64,000 bases of DNA from Antilocapra americana. Taxonomy: Eukaryota; Chordata; Mammalia; Artiodactyla; Antilocapridae. Location: NCBI GenBank assembly GCA_007570785.1, contig ML660777.1:8489734-8553733 (forward strand), given 5' to 3'. Below, in pieces: positions 11,353 through 23,200 of this stretch (within the stretch, counting starts at the first letter, position 1; each line of letters begins with the position of its first letter). Position numbers and translations under genes: made by a program. The notes beneath the pieces were generated by a model. The model was given only the letters and a program-made list of their open reading frames with translations. It ran no database searches and was not told the DNA's origin.

Positions 11353-14300
11353 AGAAATTAGGAATATTTCCAGTACATGTCATGACCATGAGAAAGGCAG
11401 AGCCTGGCTGCTGTTGACAGGCAGTATGAGCTGGCCTTCTGGAATGGTAGCAGCAGAAAACTCAGTCAACATATTTTAACCTTCAGAGTTATTCAGGCAC
11501 ATTATGATCTCAGCAAATGGGCTGATAAGGGTGAAGTACAAACTTGGCGTCCAACAGCTGTTTCCAAACAACCAATAGGAGGTGGGGCAAAAGATTGCTT
11601 TTTTCTGTTTTTAGATACAGTCAGTGCCTTTCAAGGCTAAGACTTCAGCAGCAATTTTTCCATTGCATAAAACACAAAGAGCTATCCTTTTATATGTATC
11701 AGCACACAGCAGGGCAATGGAAAAAAGAAAAGTGAAGAAGAAAAGAAAGAATAACTTAAATGCTATGGGGTGAAACCAACCAGGAACTGAGGCCAAAGCA
11801 CTCTGTGAACATTAGATTATGCAGTTGATTCAATTCTAATTCAAGTCAAGCTGGTTCAATGTTTCACTTACAATCTTTTGTCCTTTTTTGCTTGTTCCTT
11901 ATCATGAAATCTGATCTATTTGTAGGTTTAAAGCAGGGGACAGGGAAAAGGCTGACCTAACCTTAGTGTTATAGGGGATTGCACTAAATGTGGGATTGAG
12001 TGCAATAATTCCACAGCTTCCTACTTGGAAATGGGCCCAGCTTGAAGAAATAAAAATAGAAGTGTCTGAATGCAACTAAAAAGCTCAGCCACATGGAATT
12101 AAAATGCCAGTTCTCTTCAGCCTTTCTTTTTTTTTTTTTTTTTTCTTCCACTCATCAGAATTTCAAAGCCCACAAATTAAAAAGCTCTTGCAGTCAATAT
12201 CTTTTTTGGTAACCCATAACTTGATGTTACTTGATTCAAAATGACTCCACAGACAGTATGCAGTATGCAACAGGTATATATACTGCAGACACAGCAAATA
12301 ATAGTTTGTACCTGATTATTCTCATTAAAAAAAAAAACAGTTATAAAATTTAAAATTGTAAATAAATGAATACATATGCTAAGGGGAACTGAAACTCCAG
12401 GATAGTCATTAGTTAGCAGATGGTCATCCTTATGATACCAGAATGCATTTATATTAAATTTATTTACCTTCTAAATAAACACAACACTTGAAATTGAAAT
12501 AAGAAAAAAATTCCTGATGTTTTACCAATCTCTGTTTCTAATTTGCCCAAGGACCATGTTTAGCATATTTTCAGTATCATATATTCAAAGTGGAAGAACT
12601 GGAAACAAAAAACAGATTTAGGAAAACAAGAGTTACTATTCAAACGAGACAATAATTTGGTGTATCTCATGATCACTATATATCTTAATTGTTTTTATGA
12701 ATACTTCCATATTCTAACTTCTGTCTTCTGAATAGTACATATGTTTTGATCCTTTATGGGGAAAAAATGAATTTTTCTTTCCCTCCAATATACATTAGTG
12801 TATTTTGCCTGAATAGGATTTCTTTGAAATTAAGGGGAGCTCTTGATTTAAAAGGGGTATTTAGGGTGCAAGGAGAAATAAGAATTTAACTGAGGCCATT
12901 TTAAACCCATGTTTAGCCAGCCTTCATCATTTTCTCCTCTAACATATGAATATAGTTTCCAAAACCACAAACCTCACAAGTGTTTAGATCCCAGACTTGT
13001 AAACAGGTTTGATTTCCTTTTATTGAGCGTCTTCCTTCCTCATCCCTTATTGCATTCAGCTGGCTCTAATTCTTTTCCACATACTTAAAGAAATGAAATA
13101 TTTTGTCTGAACTAAGAATAATCATGTGTTTGAGAAGATCAATCACAAAACAACAGAAAGTGAATTGTTTTGAATGGATCTGTTTACAGTGACTGAGCAA
13201 CTAGGGTTTAGATGAATAAATAAAAAGATCAGTAATTTTATTGAATTATATTGTTCAATTTCAATTGTGTCTCTTAACATAAACAGCTCAATGATTGATG
13301 TATTATTGAATATTTGAGGAGTGTGTCTATAATGAATATGTTTATGAATGACCCTCTGAGAGTAAATCAATGTTAGAAAGAGACCTTTGTTGATTTGGAG
13401 TTTAGATGATTGCAAATCAAACTTCAAAATGTCCAGATTTTAACACTGAATACTTTAAAACTTAAGATGGAAAATAAAAGTACCCAAAAAGCCAATGATT
13501 TACAGAAAAAAAAAAAAAGAAAAATTTTTTTTAACCTTTCTCAGCATTCAAGGTCATTATTTGGAAGCGTCCTTAAGAACATTATCATGACCTCTTCTAA
13601 TGCACTACTGTCTTAGCCCAAACACACTAAGCAGTCAGCAAATCCACTCACTAATCTATTCAATAGATCAACTATCTCTGTGAAAAGCTATCACTCTCTA
13701 CAGACTACTGGACTGTATTCTTTTCTTGAGCTTCAAGGATATTCAAATATCTGAATTTATTGACAAGGCAAGGAACCAACATCTCTTTTATGGATATCCA
13801 GGTGCAGAATTCCTCACATCTTCTTCCTCTTATCTTTTATAAAATTCATGATTTCCCTCAATTGCTGTATTTTCTCAATGCCCGTGATTTAGTCCAGCAC
13901 ACTAGTAAATCCTGGGTGTGTATTTTCCGATCATTCATGGAACAGCTGCTTATAAACTCCATACATAAATGGGATGCTTCCATAATAACCAACTAGGAGA
14001 ATGCCTAGAAAACCCAACCGATTGTTATCCTCAATCACGAGGATGTAAAATTTGTTGCTACAGCTCGGGGTTGGACAAATGACATCTCTATGACAAAGTG
14101 TTGAAATATTATCTCTCTTTTAATGATACCTCTCTTCCTTCTCATCTCTTCCTAATGTTATCTCTTTCCAGATTTCGTACTGAATCTCTTTTCTTTATGT
14201 CACATCCACATATTCAAAAATAACATTCAATCATATGTATACAAATCCTAAATTGGTATGTGAAGAAAAAATTTTCTCAAGCTTATTTCTATCTTATGTT

Positions 14301-14569
14301 TTCAACTGCCTGCTGCTTTCTCCCTAAATCAACATTTTTAAAGCAAGTTACTTTCCTGACTTCTCCATTTCTAGAAATTTGCCAGTGTTCTCCTAGTTAG
14401 CTCCAAATGCAGAGTTGTCTTTTCTATTTCTTCTATCAATCTATTACCATCATCTTATGTTTACATTTTGCTTCACGATTTGCAGTCCTTTTAAATTTAC
14501 ATACTTTTATTTTATTGTAATAATAAACATGTGAGGTATAGGAGAAATAATGGCCTAGGAACTTGTTAA
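11353..14569. other. Unique sequence
   Basis: No gene is recognised in over 3 kb. There is a T run at 12125-12144, an A run at 12327-12339 and another at 13505-13520. Frames at 11195-11479, 13143-13427 and 13760-13996 lack any recognisable domain and are probably chance. Confidence 0.5.
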
Positions 14570-14690
14570 TCAGAATCTGGTTCATGAGCCAGCTGTATGG
14601 GTATCACTAGAAACATACTTCTAACAAAATGCAGAAATTCAGTCCCCATTCCAGATCAGCTAGATCAGACTGCATTCTAATAGCATCCTA
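14570..14690. repeat. MER5-like hAT fragment
   Basis: 'gagccagctgtatgggtatcac', 'acaaaatgcagaaattcagtcccc' and 'agatcagactgcattctaatagcatcc' follow the order of the MER5A/B non-autonomous hAT-Charlie element. No complete terminal repeats are visible. Confidence 0.65.
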
Positions 14691-14839
14691 TGTAAATATA
14701 GTTTATATACTGCATTATAGTATTTTTAGCTCTATCCTAGGATACATAATAGATTGACTAGAGCTATCACAGTCAATAAGTGACAGACTGAAATTGAGAA
14801 CATATTCTAAATCCAAGTCCCAAGTCACAAGCAATGCTG

Positions 14840-14900
14840 TTGAAAATTTGATCTTCAAACCAGCACATCAGCATCATGTGGGAACTTTTTCAAAATGTGA
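14840..14900. repeat. Second MER5-like fragment
   Basis: 'tcttcaaaccagcacatcagcatcatgtgggaactt' matches the start of the MER5 body. It then degrades into a G run (14905-14920) beside the BovB piece that follows. Confidence 0.5.
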
Positions 14901-14929
14901 AGAAATGGGGGGGGGTGGGAAGAATGGTG

Positions 14930-15394
14930 AAGAATAGAGATTTCTTCAAGAAAATTGGAGATATCAAGGGAACATTTCATGCAAAGATGGGCGTGATGAA
15001 GGACAGGCATGGTAAGGACATAACAGAAGCAAAGAGATCAAAAAACAGTGGCAAGAATACACAGAAGAACTACACAAAAAAGTCTTAGTGACAGATAACC
15101 ACAATGCTATGGTCACTCACTTAGAGCAAGACTTCCTGGAATGTGAAGTCAGGTGGGACTTTAGGAAGCATTACTATGAAGAAAAGGTATTGGAGGTGAT
15201 AGAATTCCAGCTGAGCTATTTCAAATCCTAAAAGATGATGCTGTTAAAGTGCTGCACTCAATGTGTTAGGAAATTTGGAAAACTCAGCAATGACAGGATT
15301 GGAAAGTGTCAGTTTTCATTCCAATTCCAAAGAAAAGCAATGCCAAAGAATGTTCAAATTACCATAAAATTGAACTCATTTCACATGCTACTTA
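14930..15394 (+). mobile_element. BovB (RTE LINE) internal fragment
   Basis: It contains BovB reverse-transcriptase coding blocks: 'atttcttcaagaaaattggagatatcaa', 'ggcaagaatacacagaagaac', 'gaattccagctgagctatttcaaatcctaaaagatgatgc', 'agaatgttcaaattacc'. The frame is broken and both ends are truncated. It is an upstream part of the ORF in the opposite orientation to the 3' fragment at 15745, so the two are separate insertions. Confidence 0.9.
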
Positions 15395-15733
15395 CCTTAA
15401 GAACAGCATGAAAAGAAACTAATACAGCAAAGGATATACTTCTAAGTGAGCCCTCTATCTCCAGAGCAAGAACTGAGATAGTGTTGTATCAAGGTCTTCA
15501 TAGGGTTCTCTCAGTCCAGGGACAAAAATTATCTTTGAAAAACTGTTGGACTTGAACCCACTGGCGAAAGAAAGTAGGCTGAGTGTTTGCTGAAGCAGCA
15601 TGGACAGGGTAGTTTGTCAGTTTGGAAGGAGGTTTTGAATGGCTAACAATCATTTGGTATAAAGCCATACAGGTGAAGAATCTTAGACTATAGATAGAGT
15701 CCACTTCCTTTGGATCGTTAAATGCTGGGAATG
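15395..15733. other. Unique interval between two BovB pieces
   Basis: It lies between two oppositely oriented BovB fragments and is not BovB itself. It contains most of the unrecognised minus-strand frame described separately. Confidence 0.5.
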
Positions 15734-15752
15734 TACTAGGTTTTCTGTGCAA
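15498..15752 (-). other. Unrecognised 84-codon open frame
   Basis: A minus-strand frame ends at 15498. Its composition is protein-like, with several aromatic residues (FFRQWVQVQQFFKDNF, SKPPSKLTNYP). The first codons (MHRK) fall in the BovB inserted at 15745. Removing the BovB and one duplicate lets the original locus read MSPKPSTFPAF from an ATG just beyond the insertion. It may therefore be an older fragment of a retrocopy or of an unknown element that BovB interrupted. I do not recognise the family, and chance remains possible. Confidence 0.3.
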
Positions 15753-16250
15753 TTCAGTTCAGTTCCCAGTCACGTCTGTCTCCTCCGACCCCATGGACTG
15801 CAGCATGCCAGGCTTCCCTGTCTATCACCAACTCCCGGAGCTCACTCAAACTCACATCCATCAAGTCGGTGATGCCATCCAACTATCTCATCCTCTGTTG
15901 TTCTCTTCTCCTCCTGCCTTCAATCTTTTCCAGCATCAGGGTCTTTTCAGATGAGTCAGTTCTTCACATCAGGTGGCCAAATATTGGAGTTTCAGCTTCA
16001 GCATCAGTCCTTCCAATGAATATTCAGGACTGATTTCCTTTAGGATGGACCGGTTGGATCTCCTTGCAGTCCAAGGGACTGTCAAGAGTTTTCTCCAACA
16101 CCTCAGCTCAAAAGCATCAATTCTTTGGTGCTCAGCTTTCTTTACAATCCAACTCTCACAACCATACATGACTACTGACAAAACCATAGTTTGCCTAGAC
16201 AGACCTTTGTTGGCAAAGTAACATCTCTACTCTTTAATATGCTGTCTATG
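15745..16250 (-). mobile_element. BovB (RTE LINE) 3' fragment with clear TSD
   Basis: Minus-strand BovB 3' end: the frame at 15969-16187 carries MYGCESWIVKKAEHQRIDAF and SILKEISPEYSLEGLMLKLK, followed by 3' UTR. It is flanked by an 11-bp duplication with one mismatch: TACTAGGTTTT at 15734-15744 and TATTAGGTTTT at 16251-16261. The 3' end is the 'cagttcagtt' type typical of BovB. Confidence 0.95.
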
Positions 16251-16261
16251 TATTAGGTTTT

Positions 16262-16627
16262 GGAGACATTCAAATGGCCCCTACTCTGCTATAAATGAGA
16301 TAACTGAGTCCTACTGATCAAGGATTTTACACTAAATCTGGTGTTTTGCCTGCAACAGGATGAGATATTCTGATTCCTATCAAAGACCTGATAACTATGC
16401 CTTAAAATTATCAGTGAAGTTTCAAGAAAAATCTATGCTGAGTTCCCATATTCAGCAGTTATATTTAATTCATCTACAGTGAAGACCTTTACATCTTATA
16501 GGTTTTATCCATTCTTTTAGCAAACATCTGAGCTCCTACTCTGTGACACATGTTATTATAAATTGTTTCTGAAGAGCTATACATTATCACAACCAACTTC
16601 TCTAAAAATAAATGACAATAACATTTG
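16262..16627. other. Unique sequence
   Basis: I recognise no repeat or gene. This continues the flank that carried the 15498 frame before the BovB inserted. Confidence 0.5.
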
Positions 16628-17138
16628 AGCATGCAAACCAAAACCACAATGAAATATCACCTCATACTTATCAGAATGACTGTCATCAAAAAGAATACAA
16701 ATAACAAATGTTGGCGAGGATTTGGAGAAAAGGGAACTCTCCTACAGTATTGTAGGAATGTAAATGGTGCAGCCATTGTCAAAAATAGCATACATGTTTC
16801 TCAAGAAGCTAAAAGCAAAGCTAGGATATGACCCAGCAAGTCCACTTCTGGGTATATATCTGGAAAAAAAACGCAAAAGCACCAATCCAAAATTGTACAA
16901 ACACCCCAATGTTCACTGAGGCATTATAATTGCCAGGGTATGAAAGCAGCCTAAGTGTCCATCCCAGATAAAATATATATGCATACACATACACGCAATG
17001 GAATACTACTGAGTCATAAAAGAGAATGACATTTGCCATTTGCAGCAACATAGATGGACCTGGAGGGCATCATGCTAAGTGAAACAGGTCAGACATACTA
17101 TAAAGCCTAATACTGTATGATATCACTTACATGGGCAT
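16628..17138 (+). mobile_element. L1 LINE 3' part, first segment
   Basis: It matches the end of L1 ORF2 and the start of the 3' UTR: 'aaccaaaaccacaatgaaatatcacctcata', 'caaatgttggcgaggatttgg', 'ccacttctgggtatatatc', 'catagatggacctggagggcatcatgctaagtgaaa'. The frame is broken by stops. A SINE interrupts it at 17139 and it resumes at 17263. Confidence 0.92.
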
Positions 17139-17262
17139 ATGTGCTGAGTCACTTCAGTCATTTCTGACTCTGTGCTACCCCGTGTACTGTAATTCTCCAG
17201 ACTCCTCTGTCCATGAGATTCTCCAGGCAAGAATACTGGAGTAGGTTGCCATTTCCTTTTCT
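17139..17262 (-). repeat. BovA-type SINE fragment inserted in L1
   Basis: Reversed BovA body ('gctgagtcacttcagtcatttctgactctgtg' to 'gccatttccttttct') without the tRNA head. The interrupted L1 is duplicated on both sides: 'cacttacatgggcat' at 17124-17138 and 'cacttatatgtggcat' at 17269-17284. That marks it as a later insertion into the L1. Confidence 0.88.
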
Positions 17263-17481
17263 AGAAACCACTTATATGTGGCATCCAAAAAGTAAAACAT
17301 ACTAATAAAACTGAAAAGAAGCAGGCTCATAGATATAGAGAACAAACTAGTGGTTACCAATGGGAAGAGGAAAAAGAGTAGAGTCAATAGTAGGACAGTG
17401 GATAAAAATGAAGTTATTATGGGATTATATGAAATTATGTTGTGAAACTTTTGAAAATGGTAAAGCACTATATAATTTAAA
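17263..17481 (+). mobile_element. L1 LINE 3' part, second segment
   Basis: The L1 3' UTR continues after the SINE: 'gaagcaggctcatagatatagagaacaaactagtggttaccaatggg'. A second SINE then interrupts it at 17482. The L1 end resumes at 17668 with 'attcaataaaacg' and runs to about 17715. Confidence 0.88.
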
Positions 17482-17655
17482 AATTTGCCTGCAATTCAGG
17501 ACATGCAAGTTTGATCACTGGATCAGGAAGATTCCCTGGAAATGGCAACTCCAGGGTTCTTGCCTGGGAAATCCCATGGACAGTGGAACCTGATGGGCTA
17601 TAGTCCATGGGGTTGCAAGAGTTGGACATGACTTAGCTACTAAACCACCACCACC
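17482..17655 (+). repeat. Bov-tA SINE, head-truncated, inserted in L1
   Basis: It starts inside the tRNA-like part ('tttgcctgcaattcagg'), followed by a BovA body with 'ggttcttgcctgggaaatcccatggac' and 'ggacatgacttagctac'. A perfect 12-bp target-site duplication ATATAATTTAAA flanks it at 17470-17481 and 17656-17667. It ends in a short (CCA)n run. Confidence 0.92.
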
Positions 17656-17667
17656 ATATAATTTAAA

Positions 17668-17715
17668 GAAATTATCATTCAATAAAACGTAAATTAAATT
17701 TTTAAAAATAAGCAA
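17668..17715 (+). mobile_element. L1 LINE terminal segment
   Basis: The last part of the same L1, with an AATAAA-type signal ('caataaaacg') and an A-rich tail. The three segments together span about 800 bases of L1. Confidence 0.7.
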
Positions 17716-20021
17716 ATGACAATAAAAATCAAACTTTTCAAAAGCGAGACATTGATACTACCTTGAATATGTACAGACAGACCCATGGTTGACTCAGAAA
17801 TGAGCAATGAGCCAAAGGGAAAAGGTGGGATTGAGTATAGGGATTATGCAACACAGTGGAAAAGAACAGAAGCCTGAGGAGTATGAAACTGAATCCCTGT
17901 TATCTCCTTTTTAAAGAGAAACGGTGATAGTGGCAACTTCACACAACTGTTATGAGTCATTGAGAGCACGCATTTAACAGTACTTTGTAAACAGAAATGT
18001 GTTATATTAGTCTCACAAACTGGCTGTTGACCTTGAAATCCTGATAAAATTTTCCAAAAGATTAACTTCTCATTTATATGTAATTCCTTACAAATAAGTT
18101 CTGCAAATGTCTCTTTATCACTCAACAGCTTTGTAAACTTCATATCAAATTTTTTAGATAGTAGGAGAAAAATCAGTAATGACAAAGCTAATATATCTTT
18201 GCCTATAGTAAAGCCTTCATAAATATTCAGATTAGATATGCAGACCCTTAAGTATATTCCAAGTGAGTTCTTTATACTTTTCAGAGAAGCTCTAATAACT
18301 TCAAAGCAGTAAGAGGAGGTAAGAAAATATACAAAGCCCTGCTATATAGACAGTTACAAAATACATACTTAGGAAAAGATCATCTCTCTCACTAAGGCAT
18401 ATGTACCCTATTTTTAAAAAATCCTTTACAAGTGGTTTCTTTACATCTCATTTTTATAAAGAAAAGGAGATTGCCATCCTACCAATCAAAAAACAGAATC
18501 CTTCTTTTTTTTATAGATCATGTCGATTTTGTGTGATTCTATTCTTCTGTTCAGTGTGAGAAATTCTCCAATAGGAAAAGTCTATCAGAAACAGTAACAA
18601 GTTTAGGTCATTTCCCCTTTCTCCAACTTTGGCAGCAAAAATAAAACTTAAAGGAAATATTTTAAAATGCTCATGTTTTAGTAAAAGTTAACTCTTGCTG
18701 TTCATACACAACTTCAAATTTGGACTAATTTTTCTCATCCCTATGGAAATTTGGGTTACATTTGCCTGACCTCTCTTCTAAAATAAATTTTGGCTTTAAC
18801 TTTTCTTTAAAAAACTGCCAAACAAGACAAGTTCTAATGTCTACCAGGGTCTCGTTTAAACCCAACGAGTTATTTCCATCTGCCATTTTACAGCTTCAAA
18901 TGAGGGCATGTGGGTGCTTTTTAAAAAAGATTTTCATGCTTAGTCTTTTTGATGAAATCAATACTGTTCTGCTATGTAACTTTTTAAAAAACTTATCACT
19001 GGCAAGTACATGTTTCATCTCCTCTCCTCTAAAATAGTCTCAAAATAAGGAAACAAAAAATAACTAAAGAACAAGAAAAACAGAAGAACAAATAGGTCTA
19101 AAAAAAGCTAGGTGGCAATAAAAGTTGCACGTATCACTGTACTATGATTATGTTGAGAGGCATAATGTTTACGAACAAGAAACATATTTTTCAAATTCAA
19201 ATCAAATTCAAATATTCTAGAGACTTGGAATTACAAACATTTGCTTCTCTGCCTGCCAGGGGGCAAATACAGGCAACAGCTAGAGAATAATTAGTAGAAA
19301 TATGACACCAGGGAGTATTATCAAATATTATTAGTTAAAATGACAGAAATGCAAACTATGAAAACTCAATATATGGTCAGCAAGGCATAAATGGAAAAGA
19401 TTTTGAACTAGGTTAGATTGTGATTCAAGGAATTTCCTCCTGGAAAGAGTAACTCTTAAAAAAATTATTCCAACAATATCATATCCACTGCCTCTTCACA
19501 GATTAGAATAAATTTTTCTTTTTCCTGCGATGGTGAACCATGATCGTTTTACAACATGGTTTAAAAATTCACTCGGGTATTGAATGATTTGAAATGATGG
19601 ATTCTAGATTTCAGCCTTTTGCTGTCAGTCACCTTGATGATGGAAGTGAAAATATTGGTAGTATATTATCTCTCAATATTCCACACAATGGGTGCTGAGC
19701 AAAGCAAATTATCATCATCTTCCTATGCTTTCTAGCACTACAGAATTTTGAACTATATAATTAAGAGAGCAAATCATTAAAACAATGATAGTGATCATTC
19801 ATTTACATGATACTGTTACAGAAAGGAGAAGTGAAATTCCTACCTCCTTTAGAATGTCCTTCCTTCTTAACATAACCTGTCATGGGTATGAATACTCTTT
19901 GGTTCAAACTGAATTGTCTGAAAGGCTATGAAAATATTCTTTATTACCTGGAAGGCAATAAAATTCTTAGAAGTCTCCTCTAACTTTATATCATTAGCTT
20001 AAAGATGTAGATGAATGTAGT
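17716..20021. other. Unique sequence with probable MIR piece
   Basis: At about 17858-17985 a MIR-like order is visible ('gaaaagaacagaagcctgaggagtatgaaac', 'gtgatagtggcaacttcacacaactgttatgagtcattgag'), plus strand. The rest is unrecognised. The 113-codon minus-strand frame at 17844-18185 overlaps this repeat and has no coding hallmarks. Confidence 0.5.
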
Positions 20022-20029
20022 ATATTAAC

Positions 20030-20224
20030 TAATTTTTACTTTAGTTCAATGAAGTTGCGTCTGACTCTTTGTGACCCCATTTACTGTAGCCTGCCAGGCT
20101 CCTCTGTCCATGGGATTTCCCAGGCAAGAATACTGAAGTGGATTGCCATTTCCTACTACTCCAAGGGATCTTCCCAACGCAAGGATCGAAACCATGTCTC
20201 CATTGAGCCACCTGGGAAGCCTTG
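20030..20224 (-). repeat. Bov-tA SINE
   Basis: Reversed BovA body and tRNA head ('gttgcgtctgactctttgtgac' to 'gagccacctgggaagcc'). An 8-bp repeat ATATTAAC at 20022-20029 and 20225-20232 is the likely duplication. A short internal deletion lies between 'aaccatgtctcc' and 'attgagcc'. Confidence 0.9.
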
Positions 20225-20232
20225 ATATTAAC

Positions 20233-23200
20233 CCTAAAAATGAAAATTACAAAGTAATGTTGAGTGGAGACAAGAGTGATGAAGATCCACGCAGACAGCA
20301 ACAATTAGCCTGATAGAATAAGATACAAACTGAGGCTGCCAAATGTAGATGAAAAGAGCTGTGAATGGAACAGAGTGTAGATACCAGTAGGAGAGAGGGA
20401 ACATCCTTTAATCATTTAATCATTGAACAGTTTTTTTATGAAACACTGCCATAATATCATGTCATCCCCAAATAGTTTGTAAGTCTTGTTGAAGTGCCTC
20501 TCTGTAATAAGGAGAGGATTGCTAGTTTGTCTTTCCATTAACAGGACCACAATTTTATGGGGGAAAAAGAGACATATGGTAAATTATTGCCATTTCTGAT
20601 AAACACATTTTGAACCACATTATTTTCATAAGTACTACTTTTATCCCTAATCTCCTCATAAGATGCAATCAAGTTCAACTGAAAAATTTACACTAGCCCT
20701 TCAAACTCTAAGAGTAAAAGTATTAAAGAGTAAAACTAATAAAATGCATAGTTTTTCCCTTACTAAAAATGATCACAAATATTTTTTTTCACTTTCTCTT
20801 TTCATAAATAATGCTTCTGTATCCTTATTTTGCTATCCTGACTCCTTTGCCCGATCTGGGTCAACTTAACAAAGAACCCTAGTGTCTAACACTTCAGGCC
20901 AGTTATGGCAAACTTTGAACCATAATGAGGGAAAGAGGATGCCTGGTAAGAACTAAGACTGTTTGGTCAGAGAAGCTGTATGGAGCCCGCTGATGCCTCA
21001 GCAAAATGCAAATCATCACAAGTAATGTCTAACATGGACATCTTGTTGCTCGTGAAAAACGAAATGCATGTTGAATCTGTAAATGCCAGCCAACACTCTA
21101 CTTTACACAGATTATGAAACACTTTATGTAAACTTTGTTATTCTCACTTCCTGTCTCTCTCCTCACTGGGGAATTGGAGAAATTGGCAGCTGATGAAGGT
21201 ATCTTTTTTGGATCTTCCTTTTTCACGGATGTCCCATGCAATCTTCACTCATCAGATTCCCATGAAATAAATATTGCTTTTGCCATACTGTGACATCTTC
21301 CCTGGGGATAATTTTCAGTTCTTCATTCTTTCAGTCTCTAATTGATCAAGCTGATACTTCCAATATAGTGTCATCCCCTTTTACCTTTCTAAGCCAGTTT
21401 TCTTTCACCATAAATGGCAGCTGCCAAATCTTCCTTTGTGTGACATATCTATTTGCAAGGCGTTTCAGGTTCCTCATTATGAGGTGAACGATTTCTCATC
21501 AGAATTTCCTTCATCTCTCCTCAGTACCACCGTCTCTCAAATATACTCTAAACTATATTATAAGAGGTTTTTATAGAAGCCCTGGCCACATGGGAAAAGA
21601 GAACAAGTTCAGTTCAAACTGGAGAAAGACCACCCTCAGTGAGCCCAAATTACTTCTTCTCTGATTGTTACCATCTGATACTTGAAAACCCTGACTCTGG
21701 TTGCAGTTGCCCAGTGTTTACTCTTTAATTATGTTATGCTCATTATCATGCAGTCTAGAATAGCACTAATGAGACCAGAAAATACAAACGAATTTACAAG
21801 TAATGTCTGCATTTTAGTCTAATTAATGACTAATTTCCTACATCTAAAGGTGAAAGTAAGAGCAGAGTCTTTTCCTCTAACCTAGTGGGTCCTCACTTAG
21901 GAAACACACACTAATGAGAAAGCCAGGACTGACACTTCCTGCTGCTCATAGTCTGCGAGATGAGACAGGAGAGAGTCAGCATTTCAGGTCCACGACTCCA
22001 GGCCAGCTACAGTCATGCTGAAGCTAGCTGGGTGGCCCCGGGGTCCCATAGAGGGAAAACTTTCTCAATTTAATTTGCTATAAAAAAAAGAGAGAGGATT
22101 CCAAAATGACTGTGGGGCAAACTGTTTTTATGTTGAACCTTCTTTCAAAGGCTTCCTAGAGCTAAAAATTTAAATCTCTTCTAGCAGCTTCATCATCTAT
22201 CTTATCACTGCAAATTTGTTTTGTTGGTAAGGAGTCCTGGATCAGAAATGGGTTCATGGAGGAATAGCCAAGAAATATCAAACAACTGATGTCTTAATGC
22301 CATACATATTACTTATTGATTTTAATTTACCTTCAAGCAAAAATCTATAGGCCATGCATCCTTATGATGAGGAAGAACAACTGCTGTCCATATTCTATCA
22401 GTAAGGAATTTATCAGATTGATCCTGACGTGTACAATTTCAACTTAAGTCATCCATGAGCACTGAGTAGCATGATAGGATTAGCCTAAAAAGCCAGTAGA
22501 CTTTTTGACTATTCAAAGCAGCTTTTCTGGTTTTGGAGTCCAAATCATGCTTTTGGCCTCAGAGTATCCTGATTTAACAACTGAGTTAAGCTGTCCAGAT
22601 CTCTCTGGTCTGTTGTCTCAATCTCTAACTGTATAAATATTTACATTATAGCAAGTTTAGGGTCCACATTAAAAGTGGGTTTACATGAGTTTCTGATTCA
22701 AGTTGAAATTCGGAACCTGACGTATACTCTATTATTTTACTTACTACCCTAAACAATGGTTCTTTCTTGCATGTCAGTCACCTACATCTGGACTTTGACT
22801 TCACTGAGGACCAGAATAGCGTTTACTCATTTCTCTCTCTGTGCCTTGGTGGGACCCAATAATGCTTGTTAAGTGAATAATTATTGTTAATACATGCTTG
22901 ATGAAGAAATGAGAATGAATGAACAGCCAAGGAAGAGACATCAAAGGTATATCTTCCTCATAGAATCCTCTAGTGAACAGAGTACACAACTGCAAAACCA
23001 AATTAGTAGCTAAACAGCTTGAACTCTGTAAAACCAAGGAGTCTCTTTGAATAAAACAGCTTTTTATTTGGAACAGCAGCATAATCCATTTTATCATAAG
23101 CATTTAATTATCCATTACTATTTACTCATTTAAGGAGGTGCTAATCTTGCTGATTGTTTTCCAATTAGAAGAGTTCAGGCTTATGGAGGAAAAAGGAGAG

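Noticed and set aside
16625..16831. 68-codon plus frame as a small gene
   Set aside because: It is the end of L1 ORF2 and its 3' flank.
17844..18185. 113-codon minus-strand frame
   Set aside because: It overlaps a probable MIR piece and has no coding hallmarks.
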